Of a stretch of 64,000 bases of DNA, positions 23,161-35,627 are shown in pieces. The notes beneath the pieces are model-generated. The model did no database searches. It was not told where the DNA came from and worked only from the letters and a program-made list of their open reading frames with translations. The DNA is taken from NCBI GenBank assembly GCA_020091685.1, contig CM034597.1:36573301-36637300 (forward strand), read 5' to 3'. The DNA is from Lutjanus erythropterus (lineage: Eukaryota > Chordata > Actinopteri > Lutjaniformes > Lutjanidae). The translations under genes were made by a program, and so were the position numbers. Position 1 is the first letter of the stretch. Each line of letters begins with the position of its first letter.

Positions 23161-23579
23161 ATAGTTCAGGACAGTAAGACAAAGATTTTCGTGGGAAAAT
23201 CAAGTTACTCCACCTTCAATACACGTTGAGGCTTGTTACGACGCTTTAGTGTCATGTCACCAAGCCAGAAAAGTGCGTCAGACAGTTTAATGTCACTTGA
23301 ACCCATAAAAATATTGATATTTGGTTTGGCAATTTATTTTTATGCCTCAGCAGTGAGCAACTTTTTTTATTAAGAAAAGGTGACATTTTGGGACCCACTT
23401 GTGCAATAAATGACTATGAGAGTTACTGTAGCTCATGCATGTTATTATCTAACTAATTGATAAAGTGGGTAATACTTGGATTCCACCACTTGTTGACAGC
23501 ATTTCTTTCAGATCAGAGCTCCTATTATTGCTTATTCACTGGGTTATTATTGCTCATTTGGTTCATGGGGTTGCTATTT

Positions 23580-24790
23580 CTCATGTTTTTGCACTGCTGG
23601 CAGCGGGCGCAGAAACGCACATGAGTCGCTGTCATTCCGCGCAGCGTTTGCGGACGGGAGGAATCGGGTGAGTACTTGTTGCGAGCCATACGGCGGCGGC
23701 AGCGTCCCGGAGCTGTCAAATATTGCGCACAGCCTTCAGTCTCCAGTCAGTGGAGTAACCAGACTAATCCATCAGACAAACAACTCGGAAGATTAACCTT
23801 TTTTAGCCTCGCGAACTATTTTGTGCCTTCACACCCGGAAGCCTGCTTTTAAAATCATTATCAATTTGTCACATGGCTTTGGAGAATTCAATAACAACAA
23901 AAAATGGCGACAATCACGTTGCTCTGTGTGGTCTTGCTGCGTCATTAAAAATATTCATGTAAACACGGGGGATTAAACGGGAATTGCAGGTAAGTGAAGC
24001 AGATATTTGCTATATATTTAATGCGGTTTGAGTGTAATTAAGAATAAATGATTATATTTGGATCCTACAGCATGCTGTTTGTTTTTACCCTGGAAAGGGG
24101 TGTGTATGCAATGCTGGGCGTTAACGTTTGGCTGCACAATATTCAATACGAACATGGCATTTATATTTTGCTTTAGTCGCTTTTTAAAGAGCACGTTTAG
24201 CTTAATTAAAGCGTGTATACATGTCATCGTGCAGTGACATAAGTAACGGCGTGGTGTAGATTTGTCCAACTTTTGTTTATTTGTGGAAAACAGCAACAAG
24301 CTTGGGCACAGCCTCCACTGTTATTCCCGTTCTTTGGCTGTAGTGTCGGAGCCATTCACGTACACTGCCTGTTACCTTCACTGTTAGTAGGTTAAAGCCG
24401 TTCCCCTGTTATTTACATTGAGGGTTTATGCAATATGGACGCGCTTTGCTCGCAGCGTCTCCTTTTTACAGACATTCATGACAACAAACGCACCACAGAG
24501 CGTCGACAGTGTCTTTTTTCTGCTCTGCTAACCTTTTTACTGATTATTACACATGTTGCTTTGCTTTTCACGTCTGACACGAACATTTTTGGCCAGAGAA
24601 GCGGCGGGGCTAATGGAGTTGTTTACATGAAGTGCGGAGGGCGGACTGACTGACGAGGTGGAGGAGGAGGAGGAGGAGGGGGAGGAGCCGCGACGTCGGC
24701 CAGAGAGCGACGCCACCGGACTGCTCGCGCCGAGGTGGGCGGAGCCCGCGAGGAGAATCATAACAAGTCTGACGTCACTCGGCCTTGTGG
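23580..24790. promoter_or_regulatory. CpG-rich TATA-less promoter-like block with plus-strand donor sites
   Basis: CpG density is clearly above the flanking AT-rich DNA, especially at 23620-23720 and 24655-24780. A GC box (GGGCGG) lies at 24737-24742 and a perfect CRE (TGACGTCA) at 24770-24777; a (GGA)n tract runs from 24655 to 24687. Two plus-strand donor-like sites occur: CGG|GTGAGT at 23668 and a full-consensus CAG|GTAAGT at 23990. These suggest non-coding first exons running rightwards, toward mir-101 and jak1. It could serve pri-mir-101, an upstream jak1 exon, or ak4 in the other direction. The call rests on composition and motifs. Confidence 0.55.
24655..24687. repeat. (GGA)n purine tract
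   Basis: An interrupted GGA run inside the CpG-rich block, next to the GC box and CRE. On the minus strand it reads as a poly-Ser ORF that is only compositional. Confidence 0.85.
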
Positions 24791-24898
24791 TTGGTATGAA
24801 TAATATACACTAGTTTGTCTGGACCAAGACCCAGCAGGAAAGAGGTTAGGAGGGGCGAAAAAATGTTTGCACCTGTGTATTATTTTATGGGATGAAAC

Positions 24899-25504
24899 AT
24901 TAAAAGCACAGTTCACCCCAAAATCAAAAATGCATCTTTCCCCCTGGCCTGTGGAGCCTTTTATCCATCTAGATATTGATTGATTGATCTTAGATTTTGA
25001 GTCTGAGTTGCAGATTTTTGGAGATATCTGTCATACAGATGTCTGTCTTCTCTCCTATCTAAGGGGACTAGATGGCACTTGGCTGGTGGTGCACAAACAG
25101 CCAAATAAATACATTTGGAAAATTCAAAACCAGTGTATCTTTCCAAAAAATCATAACCTGGTTACTGAAGTAAATGGTTGTGAGCAGTTTCAGTTCCAGA
25201 CAGAAAGTAGTTCCTGTAGATTCTAAAGAAGTTGTGGTAGATTTTACTGCAGAAAGACAATAGTTCTTACATGAAACTACTCACTGTTCTAGGTCTGTGG
25301 ATTATCTTGAGTAATTGGGTCATGTGTTTTTGAAAGAGACAACTGTTTTTTTGTTTGCCAAATGCCATGTAGTGTCATTATATTAAAGAAAAGGCAGATA
25401 TCTCCAAAACTCTGCAACTCACACCAAAATTATCTAAATGGATAAATAAGACTACAGGCTAGGGGAAATATATGTATGATTTTGAGGTGAACTGTCCCTT
25501 TAAC
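24899..25504. mobile_element. Long palindromic MITE, family C, full length
   Basis: Left TTAAAAGCACAGTTCACCCC and right (complement TTAAAGGGACAGTTCACCTC) ends are inverted repeats. The match continues inwards (ATCCATCTAGATA, GAGTTGCAGATTTTTGGAG and GATATCTG against their complements near 25395-25445). About 605 bp with no transposase. Confidence 0.8.
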
Positions 25505-27139
25505 AAGCCCTTTGTGCAGAATGGGAAGAAATAATGAAAAATTAAAATCTCTTATCTTTGAAAGAGATTGTGAAACGTGCATCATAATAAAATATGTAAC
25601 ACTGTAAAGAAAGCAGCCTGCTCCTGCTCCGTATCTCGTTTGTAATCACAGATTCACATCCAGTAGGTCTCTGAGTTCAAATTACACAAGCAGGGTTGTG
25701 CATTATTCACTCTTCACCCTTCCCTAGTAGAAGTTCCATCAAAGAATGTTTATTATTAATATTTAAGGTAGGTTGGTAGGTTGTTCTTCATTTGTAAGGC
25801 TTGAGGAGTAACAGATTACATGTAACAGGATTATGTAATTAGGATTCAAAAAAACTTAACCATAATCCATTACAGCTATAATGTTAGCTACACAGAACAA
25901 TTGCTAACGTTAGCTACTCAGAAATCCAACTATCCTGTCGATTCTAGTACTGTGAATAGCATACTTAACAAAGTACATTTAAATGTGCATAATTACTGCT
26001 GCAAACAAAAAACCGACAATGAGCATAAAACATTCTATTAGGCTCAACAGTTTCACCATATTTGGTATTGAGGTAATTAAAAAGTAATGGAAAATCAAGT
26101 TAAGAGATGTGCAAAAAAGCAGTGCAAACAGATGAAATGTGTGAATAATGATAAAAAGACAACAATTTAAAATTACATAGTATCGATATTAAAAAGAAAA
26201 ATCAATGGAATCCCAAAATTAAGATCAGAAAATAAATGAACATGAAACGACAGATCAGAAACAGAAACCTATGATACAAACACGTACAAAACACACAGCA
26301 GCAAAAAATGAATAAAAACTAACCAAAAGGTTTCAAAACTGCAATAACAAAATAATATTTACGGGCAGTTCACCAATTTTTGTTTCAGTGACTTTTGAGA
26401 GAAAATATTTTTGATCTGTCTGATGGGGGTGGGGAGGAAATGCAATGCAGAAGAACAGTTCTCATCATACAATATGTTTCGTAGTACTGCCAGACGACTA
26501 GTACTCACTGGACGTGTCCCGCACCCAAAGATAATGGACAACATAGACGAAGGAGTCTGTCCTTTGCAGGACCACATTGGTGCAAAACCTACCATACCAA
26601 GTAAGTGTAAGCAAGTGTGCAATTCTAGCCACTTTCACCAAAACTGGGCTTCTCTGACAGACAGTAGGATGTAGTGTAAAGGAAACCTGGATAATCGAGA
26701 TAAGGACTATTTTAACTTTCCCTGTGTTTCTTCAGTTCTCACATCCTCTTTTCAGAAGTCTCTATGACTATTTCTGTTCCCCTAAATCCAACCATGAAAT
26801 ACGAGCTTTGTTTTGTGCCCTTGTCACTCTGACTAGAGTTCTTGTTGACTTATTATATTTCCCCCAAATCTCTTGGAATTTTTACAGTTTAAATTCACTG
26901 TTAGAAAGCAAAAGACCTCCTTCTGGTGACCATTAGTCAGAAGAATATTTTAAAAAAAACTAATGTATTCAAGTGAATGAATGAATGTAAAATGTTTTGT
27001 TTGAGATATCGGCAAATAAGCTGCAAAACTTCCAAAAGGAAAAACTTTGTTATCTTTGCACCTGTCGGCACAGAGCGCAGACGTTATGCGTGGAGGATGA
27101 CGAGTGGAACGAAGCCCCGGACTGCTAGATTTGACAGGC
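25505..27139. other. Intergenic between CpG block and mir-101
   Basis: AT-rich with no gene recognised. From about 27060 the composition shifts toward GC around the mir-101 hairpin, which may mark conserved pri-miRNA sequence. Confidence 0.4.
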
Positions 27140-27214
27140 TGCCCTGGTTCAGTTATCACAGTGCTGATGCTGTCCCCATCGAAGGTACAGTACTGTGATA
27201 ACTGAAGGATGGCT
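27140..27214 (+). ncRNA. mir101: mir-101 microRNA precursor hairpin
   Basis: The 75-nt hairpin matches the vertebrate mir-101 precursor. The 3p arm at 27186-27206 begins TACAGTACTGTGATAACTG, identical to mature miR-101-3p over its length, seed included. The 5p arm at 27150-27171 begins CAGTTATCACAGTGCTGATG. The arms pair closely and the terminal loop (about 27172-27185) differs from human, as expected. In human, mir-101-1 lies between JAK1 and AK4 on the JAK1 strand, and here it is likewise between ak4 and jak1 on the jak1 strand. miR-101 is known to repress EZH2 among other targets. The flanks (about 27060-27290) are richer in GC than the neighbourhood. No host transcript is visible; the CpG block at 23.6-24.8 kb is the nearest candidate promoter. 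Confidence 0.97.
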
Positions 27215-28818
27215 GCCAACTTGACACGAGTGCACCGAATCAGAGCGTGTTCGACTGAACGAGCCCCCAGCACCAAAGACAAGATGATTGTTTTTGTGGT
27301 ATGTTGATTTAGAAACAGTTATTGGGAAGTTTGTGTGTTTTTTATGGATATTTCGACTGTTTTTATTGGATTTTACATGTAATTCAGACATGTAGACCAA
27401 GGCACGAGTATGCAAAAATATAAAACTACAGAAGCAACGTAAGACATAAAAATATGCATGGGTAATAGTAAGTCCATGTGTTTTTATTTATAAAATCTGT
27501 TAGTAGATTGTGATAAATCTATTATGCTGTTATTGTCTATTTAAGTATAAGAAACATTCAGCTCAAACCTGCAAATATTATCTTCACACTATTCATGTAA
27601 TGTCTCTTTAATTCTAAGAAATAAAGTGAATCATCCTTTCTTTAAATGTGTACACTCTTTTATTTATTTCTGCATTTCAAAATTTTGTGGATGTTTGATG
27701 CAGAGGGTTGCAGCCATAAAACAGTCACCTGTTAAGTGACTTAACCATTCTGCTTTAAAACTAATGCACATCGTGCAGACTCGACAAAAAAAACAACAAA
27801 AAAAAAACTGTCCACATTCATTTCCTGCTTTATTCTTCCCCATAGTCAAGCCAGATGCCTATTTCTGATGAAAACTGCTTTGCAACATATGTCCTAACAG
27901 GAAGAGGAGTAAGGACTATAAGAACAGCTGTGTCTTTATGTTGATCGCATACAAGTGCTCTTAAGATACTTCAGGGGCCAGTATTTAAAAGCCTTTAATC
28001 TAGATCAGAATTCTGCAGTTTTTCCTGCACATTTTTTCCTGAATTTTCAAAGAAAGATAGGATCGTACTGATCGAGGAATCTAGATTTGCTGTCTTTGAA
28101 TAGGCTTTTGGCTGTTGGTCAGAGTAACATTTCATTAACACAGACGTGAAAATCATGAGAAGTGCATTATCATTGCTATTATTATTGTTATTATTAATTA
28201 AATGTCTCGCTGGATAAAAAACTGTCAAACGTGTCACTGTTTTTTTTCTCAGTATTCCACAGTTTTTGTTGATCAAAAGACCCTGACTAAAATAAAGGTT
28301 CACCAGAGCGTTTCTCATTGGCCATCCAGCTGGTGCGTCTGGTTCAACCACACCGAGGAGCCTTGCATCCTTGAGCGACATTATGAAACATGCTGCAGGT
28401 AAAAATTATGCTGCCCATTGCACTTTTCGGAGGAAGAAAAATTTAATATTTGCTTTTACACCCACATATTTTTACATAAGAGTTTGGAGTTTTTTAGTGT
28501 TATAATTGAAAATACTGATTTATTAGTCTGTTTTTTTAAATTAGAATAGATAGTTTTGTCATCATCTATGTTACTTTCATATGTAAGCATTGAATAGAGG
28601 AATGATTAAATGCTATGCTATCAGCCCTACATGTCTCTATAGCCGTCTTGAATCCATGCTGAGTCCACCTTCCCAGTGGGATCAGGATTATCCCAATTAA
28701 CACATCTGTATCACAGTTTTGTAGGATCAGGATCACCTCCTGTTTCTGAAATGCCCAATTTTGAGATTTAATCCTGCCCAGATAATTCTGATATAGATAT
28801 AAGTGCTGAACTACTGAG
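27215..28818. other. Sequence downstream of mir-101
   Basis: AT-rich. No second microRNA hairpin or exon was recognised within 1.6 kb of mir-101. Confidence 0.4.
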
Positions 28819-28970
28819 GTATCGTGGTAGTTCAGTTGGTACTGAGGATACGAGTCCTCTGCAGCGGCCATGGGTTCAATTCCTGCCTGTGGCCCTTCGC
28901 TGTATGTCATTCCCCGAGTCTCTCTTGCCCTTTCTTGTCCAATCGGATTAAATGCATAAAATCCCTCAGA
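28819..28970 (+). mobile_element. tRNA-derived SINE
   Basis: The head has a tRNA-like A box (TGGTAGTTCAGTTGG) and a B box GGTTCAATTCC at 28872-28882. The body reads CTGTGGCCCTTCGCTGTATG, then TCATTCCCCGAGTCTCTCT, and the tail ends GCATAAAATCCC. This is the layout of a common teleost SINE. The tRNA part cannot form a full functional cloverleaf. Confidence 0.7.
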
Positions 28971-31064
28971 AATATTTTTCAAAAAGTTTTGAAATAATGG
29001 CCACAGGTGTACTGAACTTATTCCAACTTATGAAGGGCTCATTGCATGGGTGAAATATAGCATTAAATAAAAATAATAATGCAAGTCTTATTAAAAAACT
29101 GTTGGTGGACAGATTGATCCCCAAATTATTTGAAATTATTTATTTGTGATGACTCACATAATGAACATTTATTTATAATTAAAATTGTCTTTAAACATGC
29201 TTGTAAGTAAATAATTGAGAGTAGCAAAAAGAAATGCTTCATATTTGGCAAATTACTTTGTCATATGTTGCTCCTTTATGTGATATTCATGGGAGCTTTT
29301 AACAATAAATAGTTCTGATATCAGTATTGATTCAAAAACAATTTCAGGTACACTATAGAGTGTGCAAAATCAAAATACCTTCATTTTACGTGGCTGTACA
29401 TATTTATTTTGTGTTGGTCATGTTAAATACATATTGCCATGTAAAACAAAGGCATTTTAATTTTGCACAAAACCTACAGTGAGCCTTGGATTGTTTCTGA
29501 AGGAGGCATACATTTAAGAGACCCACGCAACGAGCCTTTCACAAGATGGAATAATAGGAATTGGGCATTAATTCACTGATTCGTCAATCGAAAGAAAATT
29601 AGTACTATTTTGATTACTATAATCGTTTAAGTGATTTTTCAAGCAAAGATGTCAAACATTTGCTGGTTCCTGCTTCTTAAATGTACGGATTTGCTGCCTT
29701 TATTTGTTTTTTATGATCGTAAATGAGGAGTCTTGGACTGAATGGTGGCTCCACATTACTGTCAAGAGGGGGAGCTAAAGTTTTGTTATTGATATACTCT
29801 GAGGTCTGAATAACAAGGTTTACAGCTCTGTCCCTCAGTGTTTCTGCAACGGTGACAATGAATATGTTGATGGAAAAAAATGTCAAAACAAATGAGGCGC
29901 TCTTTTGTCATGATTCAAGTTAACTTAATAGTTTTGATATTGCAAAAGCTGTAATTAATTGTTTCACTACTATGTGTATGAGTTCTTTTTTCCAGTAGAA
30001 CAGCTTAGACACCATATTATTCAAACCAACAACAGCTACAGCCTCCATTTTGGTATAAATTGCTAAGTCATTGTTGTTTTAGTTGATCTTATGTAATACT
30101 CAATATGTAACATCAATATGTCTCAATATGTAACATCAATATGTCACAGATCAAAGCATGTACTGTGATCTGTCACGTCCATACGCTGAAATGAATCATA
30201 TTTTTGAGATGAGTAAAGTGTTTTGAATAAAAATTGCACTTTTTGAGTCATGTTTGATAAACCACAGGTCACTTTGCACCTGTCCTTCACTCTGAAGATA
30301 CACACTGTATCTGCTGTTGTGGAAATCCCCAAAGAGTCATGATACACATGTTTTGTTTTTGTCTCACTAACCTCAGTCTGCTCGGCTTGCCTTGCTTCAC
30401 ATGTGTTTTTTCTGACACATCATTTGATATCTCAATATTTTGTGGAAAAGCATTTTTTTAATTAAAAAAATGTGAAGTAAGGTTTCTTAAAGGTGCAGAG
30501 ATTCAGTTCCACTAAGATCCATGATGCTATTGCTTTTGCAAATATCCAAAACTGTACTTGCCGTTTACAGTCATGATTATGGGGAATTCCTGTCATACTT
30601 CCTTTAATGTAAGACAATAGGTGATAACTGGGATGTGGTATGGGAGGTCCCTCCCTTAAAATGAACCAGCCATTTTTTTTTGTCTTCACATTCTTGTTCT
30701 TTGTTGTAGGAAGTAAGTAGTTTTGCATTTTACCAACAGAGGTTCCTGTCTATTCCCTGAGCTGCTGAAACAACAGACTTAAGAGAGACTAATTTCTTTC
30801 TGAGGGACAACCTCTTTGTCCAGTGCTCACCCACACCTTGAAAATAACTGCTGTTAACACTGACCACTGCACTGATGTGAGCAAAACAGAAAACACCAAA
30901 CCCAACTTGAGAATACTTTTCTGTAAGCAAAGCATGTATTAAGCGTTCATAAGCAGCATATTAACATTTAGTAAATGGCTTACAACACGCTGTTATGCAT
31001 TTGTAGGTAATATAAGTTTATATTAATGTATTTGTCAACCATTTTAGTTAGTTAGTTGGTTTTA
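28971..31064. other. Intergenic, AT-rich
   Basis: No gene seen. A partial hAT-type repeat lies at 29575-29760. Confidence 0.4.
29575..29760. mobile_element. hAT-type repeat fragment, family E relative
   Basis: Contains TGGTTCCTGCTTCTTAAATG, GGATTTGCTGCCTTTATTTG and ATGATCGTAAATGAGG, which follow the order of a common teleost interspersed repeat and resemble the fragments at 37289 and 37690. Both ends are lost. Confidence 0.5.
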
Positions 31065-31140
31065 GAGTGAGTGAGTGAGTGAGTGAGTGAGTGAGTGAGT
31101 GAGTCAATCAGTCAGTCAGTCAGTCAGTCAGTGAGCGAGT
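31065..31140. repeat. (GAGT)n / (CAGT)n compound microsatellite
   Basis: About ten GAGT units followed by about six CAGT units. Confidence 0.93.
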
Positions 31141-31634
31141 TTGTCTGCAGTTAATCTTGAATAATACTGGAACAATCAGCCTAATTTCTCTCTCTGCACA
31201 TTCATGACTGTATGCTGAAGGACCTCTGTGATTCACAGTCCTTAAAAAAAACTTTTCTGGAAAAAAAAGTTATTTATTCCATTTTTGTGAATAATATCTC
31301 AATAACACCTTGACAGACTTTATTCAAACTTGACACAAATCTTCACTTGAAGTCAAAGATGAACTGATAAGATTTTGGTGGTCAAAGGTCAAAGGCCAAG
31401 GTCACAGTGATGTCACTAAGGACATGTTTGTCCATAATTCAAGATTTCATATACTAATTATGACAAAATTACACACAAATGTCGGACTGCAAGTGAAGAC
31501 AGTTTCTCATGGGAATGTAATCACTAACATAATCTAAGTATCACAATATTGAAGTAATGTAACTTGATAGCTTTCCATTACTTTTGGATTACCTAAAAAT
31601 AAAATATGGTGAAATTAGCCTTATATGGTGTTTG

Positions 31635-32232
31635 TAGGGCTGCAACTAATGATTATTTTCATCATCAATCAATCGATTAGTTGTTTGGTCCATGAAATGT
31701 CAGAAAATGTCTTGTTTTGTCAACAACCGAAGTCTTCTGTCAGAGAGGAGTAAAGAAACTGGAAAATGTTCACAATCAAGAAGCTGAGGTCTGAGAATTT
31801 TCACATATTTTATTTAAAAATGACTGAAAAAAGATTAATCAATTAATTAATCCTGTCACAATCTTGTCAATTGAAAAATATGTCCAAACATGTGGAGCAC
31901 ATGTTTGGACATATTTTTCTTCAATGATTGTTTTCATAATGGATTAATCTGTCAACCATTTTCTCCATCAATCAATTAGTTGTTTGGTCCATAAATTGTC
32001 AGAAAATGATGAAAAATGTCAGCCAAGATGATGTCCTCAAATGTCTTGTTTTGTCCACAGCTCAAAAATATTCAGAGAGGAGTAAAGAAACCACAAAATA
32101 TTCCCATTTAAGAAGCTGGAATCAAAGATTTTTCTCTTAAAAAATGGCTTTAAACAATTAATCAATTCTCAAAATAGTTAGAAACTAATTTAATAGTTAA
32201 CTAATAGTTGATTAGTCATTGCAGTTGTGTTA
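31635..32232. mobile_element. Two hAT-type repeats (family E) in near-tandem
   Basis: It begins TAGGGCTGCAACTAATGATT. The block ATTAGTTGTTTGGTCCAT.AA..GTCAGAAAATG occurs twice (about 31675 and 31975), as does GAGAGGAGTAAAGAAAC, so two copies lie head to tail, ending AGTTGATTAGTCATTGCAG. This is the reverse orientation of the copy at 37289. A perfect hairpin sits at their junction (31874-31918). Confidence 0.7.
31874..31918. repeat. Perfect 21-bp inverted repeat with 3-nt loop
   Basis: The left arm AAAAATATGTCCAAACATGTG, loop GAG and the exactly complementary right arm form a snap-back at the junction of two transposon copies. Confidence 0.9.
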
Positions 32233-32287
32233 TATGTTTGTTGTTAGTTTTGTTCATTTGTCCAGCTGTTCCTTCTTTTGTTGTGCC

Positions 32288-32364
<77 letters not shown>
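32288..32364. repeat. (GATT)n microsatellite
   Basis: About 19 perfect GATT units just after the hAT pair. A shorter (GATT)n tract recurs at 33795-33823. Confidence 0.96.
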
Positions 32365-35240
32365 CAAAGACAAAATTTCCACCCAGTTATCTTTTTATAT
32401 AAAGATTACGTAATCCTGTTACATGTAATCTGTTACTCAGCAAACCTGGTCGTAGGATTATAAGTAATTACTTAAACTACTTTAAAAAAAGAAGTTATTT
32501 ATGTGGCACACTGGTTTGTACTGTATAATTATTTGTGTGGCAATTAAGTTGACCTTTATCTTTATTTGATCTGTGTGTTTTCTTTCCACATTCATAGAAA
32601 CATTTATTACAGCACCATTTATAAATCATAAAATATGTCAACATCTGTGCTCTGTGTTAGATTTTTTTTGTCAGCCGTCAGTGGGGAAATTCCATTTTTT
32701 GTTTTTGTGGTGACATCATTCAGAGAGGTTGCTGACTCCTAATTTTGAGAAGATAATTTGTCAGATACTTTTACACACTTCCTTGACTGATATGTCCAAG
32801 TTCCCAGTTTCCCCTTTATCACAAAATTCTCCTTAAAAGCAGAAACGGACACATGAGTTAAAACAGAATATCTGTGAAGTGTTGAATGCTTGAACACATT
32901 TAGGACGCACTGCTTTGCCCCTGGAATGCACTGGCAGTTTCCACTGAACAAGCACATTCAAGAGGACAGTTATGCAAATTTGCAAGAGACGGGGCATTGC
33001 AAACACAGGCTGGAAGCACAATCCCAAAGATGTTTTAGATAACTCAGACCCAGAAGGAAGTATCTACATTTTTGCCACCTACAAAATGGCAAAGATGAAT
33101 GATAACCTTCCCTGCTGCAGTGTTCGAACGTGTGAAGTCCATGAGAGTTTTTGTCAGTTATGAATACATTAAACTGATTCATGGGGGCTTCCCTTAATCT
33201 AGATCCTATTCCACTCTAAAGTACATTCTGCTCACTGTTTCTGCAGTTGGATGTCTGACCTTTATATTGCCAAATGATAAACACATAAACAAATAAGATG
33301 TTTTAGGTGAGTTACTACCTTTTTCAGACATGCAATAGAGTTGTGATGCCCCATGAAACAGTTGTGACAATTGCATGAAGACTGCTTCAAAAAAATATCC
33401 AAAAACAATTGAGAAAAGCTGTGCTAGGAAAAGTCATTAGTGCAGAATACTGTGGTACACAGAAAAAAAAAAGATAGCACATTTGTACACAGTAAACTTA
33501 CTTGTGTACTAACGAAGAGGTGTGACAGTAAACACAGAGGTGGGTAAACTGTGGGTAAGTTTTATACAAAATAACATCCGCGTGATTCCTATTTCTTTAC
33601 TGTCACCTGGAGGCTGATTTGCCTGTTAAGCCGACATCAGAATATTCATGTATATCTGTCAGCTTTTGATAAATGAATGGATCGTTTTGCATGTGATCGC
33701 TCAAACTATGAAAGAATGTTTAGAAGTTGTGGAGAGTTTGACAGTTTCACAGAGAATCAGTTCAACAGTTTTGATCAGCAAGCCATGTGCATTTGATTGA
33801 TTGAATGATTGATTGATTGATTTTCTTTATTTAAGTGCCTTGCACCATATTGTGTCCAGCCAATATGGGCTTACAAGACACTAAACAGAACAACAGCCTG
33901 GATGTCCACAAATTCACAAATTTTGTGTGGAACTCCTCTTTGATTTGAAAGTAGTTTTGTAGCTTTGGTTTGGACAAAGTGTGCAAGTGTGCAAGTAGTT
34001 ATTCTGCAGATTTGTAGACACTGTACTTACTCTTTTGCACACATGCCAAAACATGTGAAATTTGAGAATTGAGCCAAATCGAATGAGAAAAATATAAATA
34101 AAATATATGTTGTTAATTTTGTCAAATACTGTTTTCAAGGTCAAGAATGAAAATTCAACCTTTAGTCCAACATGGCTGGTTAAAGAACCCCCAAAAGAGA
34201 AACACAGAAAGAAAGCCAATGAAGCCAATAAAAGCCAGTGAAGGGATTATGTTTATATGAGTCTATGGATTTTTTTTTAGGAAAATGTTGTATATTATGC
34301 CTTTAAAGCTACAAGGAGTTTTTAACTGGTTAACAAAAATAAATAAATAAATAAAATGAATAAAAGAAACAATAGCTACATCAGAGAGTGATGTCAAACA
34401 AACAGATGAAAAAGATCCTTCATTCTGGTGACAGACTCCTTTTTTTATTCTATCTTGTTCTTGTTCTGTCTTGTTTATGTGCTGTTTACTGATTTACTTA
34501 TCTGTATATCTTGCTGTTTACTGTTTACAGAATATCTGCCATTCCCTTTTGCTGCTGTAACAATGCAAATTTCCCTATTGTGGGATTGATAAAGGATTAT
34601 CTTAAACATGGACAGACTATACATCGGTATCCTTACATTCAATATATGTGATAACACTTTTCTCCTCAAGGGTCTTTGTGCTGTTTTGCACAATATATGA
34701 TTCTCAAAGTCTTTCCAGAATGTAACATAATAAGGACAAGCAGAACAGATTGTTATGAATTCTTGTTTAGTCTTGCAGAAGGTTTAGATGTTATCACAAT
34801 CTATAAACCTTGAGATATGCATGTTTGTTGGTTATAGTATGAGTAATATTTTAAGATCTATTTTTTAAATTGTATTTGTGATGCTGAATACACAAGGTAC
34901 AAGCCATGCTTTGTGCCAGTTTATATCTGTAAAATTCTAGAAAGATTTTCCACATGGAGTCATTTTCTTAGAATTGTGGCAATATTTTCTAATTCATTTG
35001 TTGAGCATTTGTTGATCACAATATCAATGCCATGTATATAAAGACTACACAGAGACCAAGGAACTTCATATTGCTTCTTATTTCCTTTCATTAAATCTAA
35101 TATAACATTGGGTGTGTCTTCTCTCTCTTTCTCTCTCTCTTAGTCTGTTTATTTCAAACTGTCCACACAGAGTCAAAGGACATCAACATCATACAAAAAA
35201 ACAACGAAGCAATGAAGAAAACAAGATGAGAGAGTATCAC
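32365..35240. other. Intergenic, no gene recognised
   Basis: AT-rich with short GATT repeats at 33795-33823 and a CT-rich tract at 35117-35142. No exon or RNA gene is seen. Confidence 0.4.
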
Positions 35241-35244
35241 AAAG

Positions 35245-35627
35245 CAAAAGACGATAATGGTATAAGAAAATATCCAAAATATCGAGTATCACGCTATTAT
35301 GTTTTGTGATACTGTGTCAGTTCTTAAAACACTGTATTGTGATATTGTGATACATACAAAGATTTGTTGCAGTGGTTAATTTTGTGTTTAAACCCCCAAC
35401 TGCTAGATAGCAGTGCTGTGACATATCTTCCCCGTACATTTTTTTAAAAATGTTATACACACGGTGCATTGCTTGTTCTTTATACAATGACAGATTCTAA
35501 AACTAGATTTTTAAAAAAGCAATATACCATCTTGCTTATGGTGCAATATATGGCTATGTATTGAATTTTAACCCCTGTATCATAATGTGTATTGTATTGT
35601 CAGATTCTTGACAATACACAGCCCTGA
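35245..35627 (-). mobile_element. Decayed hAT-type repeat
   Basis: The right end read on the minus strand is CAGGGCTGTGTATTGTCAAG, followed by ATCTGACAATACAATACACA and AATATATTGCACCAT-like blocks typical of a teleost non-autonomous hAT. The left part repeats GATATTGTGATAC-type sequence. Target duplication was not found. Confidence 0.5.

Noticed and set aside
24537-24761. Ser-rich minus-strand ORF in the CpG block
   Set aside because: It reflects the (GGA)n tract and GC content; no homology or splice signals.
26359-26674. Overlapping 87-codon ORFs on both strands, considered as a transposase piece
   Set aside because: No recognisable transposase motif and no terminal repeats nearby.
26950-27282. 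A 110-codon minus-strand ORF across the mir-101 locus
   Set aside because: It is antisense to the microRNA hairpin; the sequence constraint there is explained by mir-101.
28819-28900. tRNA gene
   Set aside because: A and B boxes are present, but a teleost SINE body and tail follow and the cloverleaf is degraded.
32288-32364. CRISPR-like or regularly spaced repeat
   Set aside because: It is a plain (GATT)n microsatellite with no spacers, in a vertebrate genome.
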